Origin: Tenodera sinensis
Lineage: Eukaryota; Arthropoda; Insecta; Mantodea; Mantidae
Assembly (NCBI GenBank): GCA_030765045.1
Contig: CM060968.1
Coordinates: 106,633,904-106,697,903 of the forward strand
DNA: 64,000 bases
Direction: 5' to 3'
The number at the start of each line of letters is the position of its first letter. Positions within the stretch are counted from its first letter, which is position 1. The position numbers were made by a program, and so were the translations under genes. Below are positions 10,711-19,765 of this stretch, piece by piece. A model generated the notes under the pieces. It was not told where the DNA came from and did no database searches. It saw nothing but the letters and a program-made list of their open reading frames with translations.

Positions 10711-11384
10711 TTTTATATAAATGTAAATTATATCTAATACAAGTTCGTATTAAAAGCAGTATTATTAATACCGTGTAACTATTCTCTTATTTATTCATTC
10801 ATTCAAAATAGATTGACATTTTCACATCTGGAATTGAAAAGTAATAAAAACATCTATCTTTAAGAGGCATGTAAGTGCGTAAGTGGTGTACTTTGCAGTT
10901 TGAGAATGCTAACCCAAGGGCTAGGGTAGGTTTAATAGTACCTATAATTCAGCCTAATCATCAGAAGGTTGCAACTATTTTAATCAACTTTAATAACTAC
11001 GTCAAGTAGTTTTCTATTTACGCGTGAGATCCAACTTGTATCTGTGCTATGTATCCTTGTAGGCAATTCTGAAGGAAAAAAATTCGTAAGGTGTACGCAT
11101 TCCAAGAAAGGTTTTATTCGTGGAGGCGACCAACTTGAAAGTAAACAGGTGTCAATTGATGCAGCTTCTAGTGTTGATATGTATTACGTTATGTTTGGCC
11201 CGCTGCATGTAGCACAGTTGAGCCCCGAAGTGTATTTGACCTTTACACCACTGTACTAGACTACTGCTTTAAAACTGCCCTACGTCAACCTTCTCTATCA
11301 CACAGTCAGCGCTCTAGGAGCTGTCATTGTGGCTCGCCCGCTCGTACCGAGCGTTCGCGCTCAAAGAGCGCTCTTTGTGCACCC
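10711..11384. other. Right part of the insertion, no recognised coding
   Basis: AT-rich at first, then a GC-rich patch at about 11300-11384 containing GCTCGCCCGCTCGTACCGAG and the palindromic AAAGAGCGCTCTTT. The patch is probably the other terminal region of the hAT element, by composition and position only. A 71-codon open frame at 11044 has no recognisable motif. Confidence 0.4.
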
Positions 11385-11396
11385 AGTCTAAAAATT
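11385..11396. repeat. Right direct repeat flanking the 4.8-kb insertion
   Basis: AGTCTAAAAATT; pairs with 6576-6586. It encodes the S-L-K-I codons at which the LINE frame resumes. Confidence 0.6.
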
Positions 11397-12557
11397 GCAG
11401 CAGATGAACCACCACTTTCCATCCGACGTAAAATGTCAAGTCTTACTTATTCTACCAAGACCTTACCCAGACCTAATTCTGGTGCAGTTGCTTATATATC
11501 TCGCCAATATAATGCTCACCCCAAAGGGTTCCCTATCCTACCCTTCTCCCAAAGAATTGTTATATACGTTGAAGAGTTTAATCTGACTATGCCTTCTTTC
11601 ATTTCCCGTACCTTCAACATAAATGATATACTATGGAGAATAAAATCACCTGTCATCAACACAACTTTGACAAAATATGTGAAGGCTCATACCCAAAAAT
11701 CTTGTTTTACCATGCTGTTCAAAGAATTGTGTGACACGTATGCCAATTTTGAGCCAATTTATACCGATGGTTCCCGGTGTGACAACAATAATGGCTGTGC
11801 GGTGGTTGCTCCTAACCACACCATGATGTATAGTCTACCAGACACTCTCACCGTTTTCTCTAGTGAACTGTTTGCTATACGTTTCGCCATGGATTATATA
11901 TCAAAGAATCATTCATTATATACACAGATTCCCTTAGTGCATTAATGGCTATACAACAACGATCTCCTTGCCACGCCTTGGTAAGGGAGATACGTGGATT
12001 ATACAGTGAGCTTATTTCATCAGGTAAACAACCGATCTTGGCATGGGTACCATCGCACTGTAACATACCAGGAAATGATCTTGCTGACACTGCCGCAAAA
12101 GAAGCTACCAAGCATCCTCCAAACTTATCAGATCTTAAGCTACCACATGAAGACTATTTACTGCAACTTAAAAGAACTATCCTACACCGATGGAAGACAG
12201 ATTGGACAACTACATCCAACAGCAAACTGCATGATATCTGTCCAATACCTAACCTGTCCACAACAATTAGAACACTAACTCGGCGAGACCAGGTACTAAT
12301 AAGCTGATTATGCATTGGCCACAATGCGCTTACTCATTCCTACATTCTGCCCAGTGAACTTCCTCCTAAATGTACTCTGTGTGATTCTACTCTTACCGTT
12401 CAGCATCTGCTCACTGTTTGCACAAGATACACTCACCAGCGACTTCAGTATGGAGTTCCTGAGAACCTTCAGCTACCTTTGGGTGATCAACAATATCACA
12501 AGAAAATCATCAAGTTCATCAAAGCATGCAAAGTTAATGTTTAAATTCAATGTAAAC
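11385..12557 (+). pseudogene. Non-LTR retrotransposon ORF2, 3' piece: RNase H and zinc-knuckle-like tail
   Basis: Continues the frame interrupted at 6586, starting SLKIAADEPPLSIRR. RNase H signatures follow in order: PIYTDGS (about 11757), FSSELFAIRFAM (about 11858), YTDSLSALMAI (about 11920-11955) and WVPSHCNIPGNDLADTAAKEA-type residues (H, N, D) at about 12045-12105. A one-base indel near 11910-11925 shifts frame between the second and third motifs. A TGA at 12305 replaces an expected Arg codon (CGA to TGA). Beyond it the frame resumes to TLCDSTLTVQHLLTVC, a Cys/His cluster typical of I/Jockey-group C termini, and stops at 12542. Non-functional copy; the domain order is clear and the clade is not. 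Confidence 0.9.
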
Positions 12558-12662
12558 TTCATGATTTGTTTAATCCTTTTTTTTTTCCTCCATGTTTAGT
12601 CGCGATATGACTTTTATGTTGAAGCGACTTCAAATAATAAATAAATTTTTAAAAAAATAAGA
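12558..12662 (+). other. LINE 3' untranslated end with stem-loop and A-rich tail
   Basis: After the stop the sequence carries AGTCGC at 12598-12603 and its complement GCGACT at 12624-12629, able to pair as a 6-bp stem, followed by AATAATAAATAAATTTTT and an A-run. The same arrangement is at 23150-23215, so it is a family trait and probably the site its reverse transcriptase recognises. An AATAAA-like signal is present. Confidence 0.65.
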
Positions 12663-13276
12663 AATCCCCACTACTCTTTACAAGGAACGTATTTCGAAAA
12701 TTTATTTTCTAATAAATAACCAACAGTTTTCATTAAAATACCATTTCGGTTCGTCTGCTCCCCAAAAGGCATCTGATCCTAGGCGCAGGCCTGTAAGTCT
12801 TGAGGGTTGTCCTCCATTCGGTAAAGGTAATTGGGTGAAGAAGCAGAAGATTTTTAAGATATTTAATAACATGAAATGCATCTCTTGAGTGTCCTCAAAA
12901 GTCTTGATTCTGGATGATCTTTGCATAACTGGCAAATCGTAACCTATAGACAAAATCTTATTACGCAAAAAATAAAGAGATCATTAAAACACACAATGCA
13001 TATACATACTTTTATACTTTTCCCAAATAGGAAGTCGCTGTTTATTTCTATATCTCCTGATTATGCAAAGTTATTCAAAGCCATCAATTAGCGACCAACT
13101 TTAAAAGATCTGAGTATCGCTTAAAGCCTACTATATTTCCATATTCCCCCGCACCTAAAGAAGTTAGCAATAAGATCATTTTTCCAAATGTTTATCTCGA
13201 TTAACTTGAAGTAGAGCAGTTGGCGTTTGTAAGAATAGGTTCTACAAGAGTAGATAGTCTTGAGTGCAACATCAGA
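12660..13276 (+). mobile_element. Family A element, 3' two-thirds, carrying a SINE insertion
   Basis: Starts at CCCCACTACTCTTTACA (matching the family CCCCACCCTAAACTACCCTT block), continues after an insertion at 12745-12838 with AAGATATTTAATAACATGAA, GCATAACTGGCAAATCGTAA and the CGATTAACTTGAAGTAGA block, and ends GAGTGCAACATCAGAT. The LINE poly-A end lies immediately to its left. Confidence 0.75.
12745..12838 (+). mobile_element. SINE S1, 3' fragment nested in family A
   Basis: TTCGTCTGCTCCCC...GGCCTGTAAGTCTTGAGGG...GGTAATTGGGTG matches the last ~95 bp of S1 copies at 3090-3182 and 24640-24735. It interrupts family A sequence that resumes on its right, so the SINE piece is younger than this family A copy. 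Confidence 0.65.
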
Positions 13277-13286
13277 TTTTTTTTTA

Positions 13287-13397
13287 TTCGGGGAGTCTCA
13301 AAACCTGATCTCCGATGAAATCTCGGTATCGAATTTTTGGGTGGAATACAATAATTTCCCTGCTTACTATAAGTACGCAGTAGAGAAAATGAAAAAT
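13287..13397 (-). mobile_element. Family A element, 5' segment
   Basis: Reverse-complement match to the first ~110 bp: GATGAAATCTCGGTATCGAA, TTTTGGGTGGAATACAATAA and terminal CAGTAGAGAAAATG. It directly follows a plus-strand 3' end, repeating the inverted-halves arrangement seen at 1-563. Confidence 0.7.
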
Positions 13398-13948
13398 GTC
13401 TAAGTCCTAGTACAAGGTCAGTCAGATAGTGCAATTTTCTGTAAGTGGCGTATGTTCCTCGGCTAAGAAAAGGTCCTATGTAAATTATAAGCGATCAAAG
13501 AAAATGATAAAAATTGAGAAAACGATAAATTAGGTATTGCAACAGAGAAGGGACGACAACCATCCATCGCTATAGGAACCTCCTTGCGCAACTCGTGATT
13601 CCAGCTTTCCAAGACCGCAACTGTGACCAACCGCATCATCTCTAGGCAATTTCCGGATGCGTGGCCTTCAAGATCCTCCGACTTAAAACTATGTGGCTTC
13701 TTCGGTTGTGGGGATATTAGAAAAATTGTAATGAATAAGGGACTACAGTCTGCCCTGAAGGGTTTCAGTGCATTTCTCCACCTGTGTATAGTGTATGTTG
13801 TTACAACCACCGAAAGATTATGTAGGTAATATAGCTTTTCTTCGAAAGCAATTCGTGTGTTGTAATTCTAATTTCCTTCGGTATAAATAGAGCAGAAATA
13901 GTTATGCAACAGAATCCGTATGGCTTTATGTACCAGTTTGAGTACAAG
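13398..13948. other. No recognised feature
   Basis: Two overlapping frames of 68 and 115 codons near 13463-13829 show no motif or homology that I recognise. No SINE or family A sequence. Confidence 0.5.
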
Positions 13949-13992
13949 TCGCAGTCGTCGCAGTAGTAGTAGTAGTAGTAATAACAACGATA

Positions 13993-14068
<76 letters not shown>

Positions 14069-14089
14069 CAACAACAACAACAACAACAC
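13949..14089. repeat. Compound AGT/AAT/AAC trinucleotide microsatellite
   Basis: GTCGCAGTAGTAGTAGTA grades into a long AAT run and ends in AAC repeats. The stepwise change of unit indicates point mutation followed by expansion. Translated frames are poly-Asn, poly-Leu or poly-Ile only. Confidence 0.95.
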
Positions 14090-14221
14090 TGGTCGTATCG
14101 GGGCCTTTCACGTTTGGAGCATATTGCCCAGCAATGGAGTTAACTTGCAGCAATTGTCATTGAGTTCCGATATTTCTTTGGGTTTTATGCATCAGATTAC
14201 ACAGTAATTCATACTTCTGTA

Positions 14222-14342
14222 CTCTGGGGACGGTAGGGAATAATATTGGTCAGAGAAAAATCCCCTCAGGAAGCGAACCGAAGGCCCTTCGCGCAGCAGG
14301 CAGACGTTCTACAGACTCCACTATGTTAACCTATGTTGTAAC
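14222..14342 (-). mobile_element. tRNA-derived SINE head
   Basis: Read on the minus strand, AACATAGTGGAGTCTGTAGA resembles box A and GGTTCGCTTCC resembles box B, spaced as in a tRNA, followed by AGGGGATTTTTCTCTGACC. No complete cloverleaf is evident, so a SINE fragment is likelier than a tRNA gene. Confidence 0.6.
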
Positions 14343-15501
14343 TGATTACAGTAATACACATAGGATTTACACTACTACAAGGATTACATATGCCATGGCT
14401 TCTTAGGTATTCCGTTTGTACAAAGCCTATTTAAAGTGGTTTCAGCGTGATATGCCTATTAGTAATGCTAGGTAGCCATAATCGATTGAAATGCAATTAT
14501 TTGTTTTATTGATCTTTACTAGTAAACGTGGAACAGTCTCTGAACCGAGAGCTGTCTTGCTTAGGCAATTGTGATCGATTTATAAAGGCTAAAAATATCC
14601 TAGAGCTAACGAAATATAAAGTTTAAACTTTGACTCGCTTCTTGTTTACCCACTTTTATTTTAACGGAGTCAAGGACTGAATCCGTTGGCAGAAGACTGT
14701 TTTTGGTACGTGTGGAAAATAAATACCACCTTGAAGCTGTATCAAAAGTTGACAAAAACAATAAATATCTCTGTGTAAGAAAATAACTTCACTGCGATAT
14801 GAAACGTGTTTGTCTTAAGAGGAGATGTCAATTAAAATGGTCAAAATTTGGATTATTTTATTTTCGTTTCATTTTATTCTCTGGTGTTTAAATAACAAGC
14901 GGGTGAAGTATTATTTTAGAATTCCTAACATTTAATTAATGCCTTTGACGTGGTCTCTTAACCAGTGATTTCTAGTTGTAGAAGTAATAGGGGGCATCTT
15001 TGTTTATGAACATGAACAGGCAAACATTCCCAGAGAAGACAAAGAACCAGGAGAATTTCAGATGATGCCCAGGATGACTCTCACTATTGTCATAGAAGTT
15101 TTTGAAATTAGGAAAAATAACTTTTTTATTGTCATAAACCTAAACGTTGTGCTTCGTTGCCGGAAGTTTCGCTTTTAAAATGTATGTACCATTTTCTTAC
15201 ACACTATGTGACAGATTTGATGCAACTTAGCATTAGTACACTATAAAACTATATATCAGCTTCAATTCCAACTCCTGATTTATTATATTTCATAGTTGAT
15301 AGCAGTGCACACATTGAAAAAAGTATCAATTTTGGAAATATTAAAAAAATAAACCAAACATTAGTAACGAAAATTCTCACAACGGATTGTTTTGCCAGTT
15401 AAATAAGCAGTGTGTAAAATTTTAGGCAAATATCTCTGAAAGCTTTTTTAAAATGCTACTTAAAATGTTTTTAATTTTGACAAAAAACCTATCTAGTTGC
15501 C
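14343..15501. other. No recognised feature
   Basis: AT-rich; no open frame above 60 codons and no match to the repeat families seen elsewhere in the window. Confidence 0.5.
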
Positions 15502-16310
15502 TGCTCTATTACGTAAGCATGCGGAGTATTGTACTCAACCCAAAATAACGATGTAGAGATTTAACCGAAAGTATGTGTTTTGAGGTCCCCTAAATAAATA
15601 AAAAATAATAGAAAAAGGTTCACGTACGAATGAGTATGTGAATATGTGTCTGTCAACAGCATAATTAAAACACGAAAAGTCGGTTGGGAACCAAGGTTGG
15701 TATTTAAGTTTCATATATTTCAAGGGTGCAACACGGAGATTTTGAAGAAAACTCCTCCACCCTAAACTACTCTTTACATAGAAATATTTAGAATTTTTTA
15801 TTTTCTCAAAAATGGCTCTATTTTTAGTAAAATGACACGTGAAAGATATTTTTATGGTAAATGAAATGTATATTTTGAATATCCGCGCTATAGCTCATGG
15901 TGTCCTGTTTATTCTTGATAACTTTTGAATAACTGGTAAACCGTACTAACCAAAAAAAATGTAGATCTTGTTAACACATACAATTTATGTCCAAATGCAA
16001 TTTTTGGGAGGTGTGAACCATTTCGGAGATATTTCTTCTTATTTGTGTTCTGCACTATTTATACTTAAATGGAAGGTCGTTATTCTCCTTTTTATCTTGG
16101 CCGTGCAAAGAGAACGTATTTCAAAGTAATCATACAGCGACCAGTTAAAACATTTGACTCGTTTAAAGCCTTCTGTATTCTCTTTACACCTACATGAAAA
16201 TTAGCAATAAGATAATTTCTAAAACATAGTTTATCTCGATTAACATGAAGTATATACAGGAATAAGTGTTTGCAAGACTAGAGAAAGTTATGTAACTGCA
16301 AAACATCAGA
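15502..16310 (+). mobile_element. Family A element, almost complete
   Basis: Collinear with the 51861 copy: GCTCTATTACGTAAG at the left, a GTATGTGTTTTGAGGTCCCC block, a degenerate GT segment (about 15630-15655), CACGAAAAGTCGGTTGGGAA, CCACCCTAAACTACTCTTTA, AACTGGTAAACCGTACTAA, GTGAACCATTTCGGAGATAT, CGATTAACATGAAGTA and terminal AAAACATCAGAT. The GT stretch has largely decayed. No coding frame spans it. Confidence 0.85.
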
Positions 16311-17058
16311 TATTTTCACTTCGCGCGATACCATTGTGTACAGTTAATCACCACAAATCTACGGTCTTATGGGAGGAGAGAAACAAAATAACTTCCTGAA
16401 AATATAATTTACATTCAGGATTTTATTTGTACATGGCCGGCTGAAAACTAGCAGAATAGTGAATATTATTTCATTGTGTAACTGGCTGAAGTAAGGAAGT
16501 TCCAATGGCAGATTTTTTTCTTGGTTATCATGAGTTTGGGATGTATTTCTGGCAGACTTGCAATTAGCAGCGGCTTGCGACGTGCGACATAAGCATGAAG
16601 ACACGCATGTAACAGGGTGCGGTAATTGGGTTCTTGACTGCAGCGAAATGATGTACTCAAAGAAACATGCGTGCTTCCTTTTCAACCGGAAAGTACAAGA
16701 ACCGTACTGTGGTTTCTTCTTGAAGGAAGTCGGCAGAGATGTCGTCACCTTTAATAACGGAGTTTAAATCCAAATATCTATGGTCGTGAGACTAGAAGCA
16801 TTATTAGACACCGGCTCCCGTTATTACAATGTCATTTCCCAGTTCTACGACAACACCTTACATTGGGAGATTACTGAGATGTTCTAAGAAAACGGAGGAA
16901 TATTTCTCCAGAATGCGAAATAGTAGGTATATTTTTCGACAGATATTAATCGACAAATCTCCTAAGCAATGAATTATGTACAAACGGAATCGGGAGCGAT
17001 GTTTCACAAACATGTGTTTTGTAAAACTTGCATTGTTGTTTAACATTTTACTCAAATA
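16311..17058. other. No recognised gene
   Basis: Overlapping frames of 64-129 codons between 16359 and 16767 lie on opposite strands with no recognisable motif. I see nothing to support a gene. Confidence 0.45.
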
Positions 17059-17530
17059 TTTTTACTTCCTCTACCACATACCTAATAGGTAGCGGAAGTA
17101 TTGCATTTCACCCAAATTCAATACCAATGCTTCAGCGGAGATATACATTTTGAATAAAAAAGGGGGTTTAAGGAAAATATGAATTCATAACCTTCAATTA
17201 AGACACCAATGCGGCCCTTCAAAACGTTCTTCATTGGGCAGGTCATATCTCTTAAACAATTCCAAGAAACCATGTTTTAATAAACAGGCGAACAAAATAT
17301 TTGCCTACATCTTTATATTCACAATTCAATCCTATAAACTAAATACATTAAATTTCGTATGTGTGTATGTGTGGTGTGATGAATACCAAACTTGGTGATC
17401 AGTTCAGTTTTTTCCAGAGACGCAACAGAAATATTTTGAAGAAAAACATGGAAATATTACCGTTATTTTTAATTTTCTCGTAAAATTGCTATAACGGTTT
17501 AGATTACAATATCACATTGTGGCAAAATGA
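17059..17530 (+). mobile_element. Family A element, 5' half, diverged
   Basis: TTTTTACTTCCTCTACCACA at the left terminus, GCGGAAGTATTGCATTTCAC, a short GT patch at about 17357-17380, ACCAAACTTGG and ATATTTTGAAGAAAAACATG follow family order. An insertion or diverged stretch at about 17160-17340 separates the terminus from the GT patch. Confidence 0.6.
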
Positions 17531-18264
17531 ATAAATCCGTCCGGTTACTTTTCCATCAATTTGTCTTCTAAACGTTACCACAAATACAGTTTTCCTCTCG
17601 TCGTTAACAGTCTCCAGTCTTTCGTCATATCACAACTCACGACCGTTTTCTTCTCGCAAGCATTACTCAGTCCTTCCAGTACCTTTTTTAACTTTGTCTC
17701 GCAAACACTATATCCGATGATACCATCACTCGATGCCCGTTCAATTTTGTTTACGACGCGCCGATATACGCACAGCTGTCTCACATTCAATGACACATTG
17801 ACCGACCCATGTCGGTAACTGTAACTCTCTTGCTGTTTCCTCGGCTCCATATATACCATCACATGGGCCTTTCGCGAACTTCTCCAAACACGCCGGCAAT
17901 GACGTGTCCAGATATTTCTCGAAGTCTCTGAAGAAAACCCTTTTGGTTCTGCCTATCTGAATTTTAGTCACGTAAACCTAGTCGTGTGAGGCAGCCTAAT
18001 CTTGAACGCCTTTGTTTGCTCGCCGGCCTGTATGTGGTGTGAAGTAGCTTAGTCCCGATAGTCCTTTGTTTTGCGCCGCGCCCGGCATCACAATATGCTT
18101 AAGCCATTTCCATTACAATGTACATTAATTTTCTGGCACTGGCCTGTGAAGTCGTCTTCATTTTTAACTACTGGTACAGCTCAGATATAGAAGAACCCTA
18201 ATCTGCAAACATGCACACAATTTGTCAAATGCATTTCACCCAATCCACGATGCTTGTCACTATT
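17531..18264. other. Unassigned; GC-richer stretch with overlapping open frames
   Basis: Frames of 85 (+), 95 (-) and 76 (-) codons overlap between 17561 and 17971. None shows a motif I recognise, a signal peptide or an obvious splice structure. Unresolved rather than excluded as an old element or exon. Confidence 0.35.
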
Positions 18265-18385
18265 TCAATGTTCAAATACTTAAACTTTTTTCAAGTCATA
18301 AGTAGCAAATCATTTTTACTTGCGGCCATGCAAAGAACAAGGAATTTGAAAGCCAACACATAACGACCCACTTTTTAAAAATCGG
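18265..18385 (+). mobile_element. Family A element, internal fragment
   Basis: CATTTTTACTTGCGGCCATG, then GCAAAGAACAAGGAATTTGA and CATAACGACCCACTTTTTAA, match the block just upstream of the family 3' quarter. Both ends are missing. Confidence 0.6.
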
Positions 18386-19131
18386 ACAGATCAAAATGCA
18401 ATTGGAAAGAGAACAAACAAGCTTATATTTCAGGATTTCCAACTGTGACATCCCAAAAGTTTCTTTATAAATTTTACAATTCCAGAGATGATATACATAA
18501 TTCAAGTGAGTTATACCTTTTGAATGGCATTCTCAAAATGTAAGGTTATTACGTATATCCACGAGCCAAATTTAAGTAGTGCCTCTGTGAGGATTTTCTA
18601 GAAACAGATATCTAATTCCTTGAAAACTGCTTTGTGGGAAAAGCACAGTTTGGTATCACTAAGCACTTCCTTAAGCGATCACAATTTAATTTCTAGCAGG
18701 AATTACATTGCTCCACATCGAACTGATCTTAAGTAAAAACGTAAACCAACATGAAAATCCATTTAGCTCGAGTCCTCCGCATGGGAGCAGAGAGGATTTC
18801 CATGTCATATGTCGAATGAAGCCCATTTCGTGCCGTGACGTGAATATAGCACCGTCCCTTCTGTGAGATATTCCAGACAAACATTCCACCACAAGAGCTG
18901 ACGTTGGGCATCTCCTTCACAACATGCTGGTGCAGATAATGTGGTGCCCAACCACCTGTCACGGCAGCACACAAGAAAAAAAGATGAGTCGACTACTGAA
19001 GGGATTTCAGGCAAATAGCGACAGTGCTGCATTTTAGTCTGTTTTGCTGTTGTAGCTATACCTATTCTTGTTATTCATAAAAGCAACCCCTCCAGGCTTC
19101 CCTGTTTTCCTTTGTCTTCCCGCTCTGTATC
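18386..19131. other. No recognised feature
   Basis: Short overlapping minus-strand frames at 18686-19032, none with a recognisable motif. Confidence 0.45.
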
Positions 19132-19268
19132 AATACCATGACAGACACAAAATTTAACGGCGGCTGATAACTGACCACCTCTACTTTCTTTCCTATTGTG
19201 CAAATACGTTTTATGACGGCAAATGCTGTTTATATAACCAGCTCTACAGAGTGATTTCATAGCGTGAA
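19132..19268 (-). mobile_element. Family D inverted-repeat element, one half
   Basis: ACAGACACAAAATTTAACGG is the terminal repeat. The interior TGTGCAAATACGTTTTATGA and GAGTGATTTCATAGCGTG match, in opposite orientation, the right half of the copy at 27775-28003. The other half is absent. Confidence 0.65.
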
Positions 19269-19279
19269 AAAATCCTAGT

Positions 19280-19328
19280 GTTGCAGTGCAGGCTGGTCTC
19301 TACCGACTGAGCTGCAGGGCCAAAATTA
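19280..19328 (-). other. tRNA box A-like sequence
   Basis: On the minus strand GCAGCTCAGTCGGTAGAG is a very good Pol III box A / tRNA D-arm. Neither a box B nor an acceptor stem follows at tRNA spacing, so this is probably a truncated tRNA or SINE head. Confidence 0.45.
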
Positions 19329-19599
19329 AATAATTGTGTGAATAGATTGGAATTTCTAATTGTAAGCCTGACAAAAATTGTCGCTTTGTGTCCAAGGCTA
19401 TCTGTGCCCAGTTTGGTCGAAACCGGCCACGCGGTGTAGAAACCTACGCGAAATACACCCTCAAACACATCACCGACTTTTATACATATGTACATTAAAA
19501 TTGTGTTTTACCTGATGTATTTACCCCTTCACCATGCCTTCAGTGCAACTCTCAGCAATAGTTTCTAGTTAATTAGTTTCGGAATAGATCATCACTTTT

Positions 19600-19765
19600 T
19601 ACAATACACACTAACGTTCTCAAAAAGTGCCATAAGGTTCTTCCAACTAACTCTATCAAATGCCTTTTCCAGATCACAAATCCGTTAGTTTACTTTCCTT
19701 TTAGTCCAATTGACCAGTTGTGCGAAGCTGTTCAAATTGAAATATTAGGCCCTGTCTCTGTCTGA
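19600..19765 (-). pseudogene. LINE reverse transcriptase fragment (motif A region)
   Basis: The minus strand encodes ICDLEKAFDRVSWKNLMALF, the RT domain with catalytic aspartate (first D of the DLEKAFD motif). Upstream in the same frame is LNSFAQLVNWTKRKVN, then a stop. The form resembles the group of endonuclease-RT LINEs with C/FVDLEKAFDRV and differs from the I/Jockey-like copy at 6-12 kb. Only ~55 residues remain. Confidence 0.75.

Larger units (their letters stand above)
6587..11384. mobile_element. 4.8-kb insertion (hAT-type transposon with minisatellite) inside the LINE
   Basis: This interval separates two parts of one LINE reading frame and is bracketed by direct repeats. In order it holds a ~227-bp GC-rich repeat (copy 1), a minus-strand hAT transposase remnant, an 18-bp minisatellite, a 13-bp minisatellite, copy 2 of the GC-rich repeat and ~675 bp of unmatched sequence ending in a GC-rich segment (GCTCGCCCGCTCGTACCGAG). 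It begins CAG, as hAT elements do, but I cannot pair clear terminal inverted repeats at the two ends, so the right end may be eroded or belong to something else. Confidence 0.65.

Noticed and set aside
11044..11259. 71-codon frame as a transposon accessory protein
   Set aside because: No motif and no link to the transposase remnant, which is on the other strand.
13868..14207. Poly-Leu, poly-Asn and poly-Ile frames
   Set aside because: Trinucleotide microsatellite; all phases are open.
17561..17971. Possible exon group
   Set aside because: Three overlapping frames on both strands, no conserved motif or splice layout that I can support.
19283..19325. Functional tRNA on the minus strand
   Set aside because: An excellent D-arm/box A is not followed by an anticodon arm or T-arm at the right distance.
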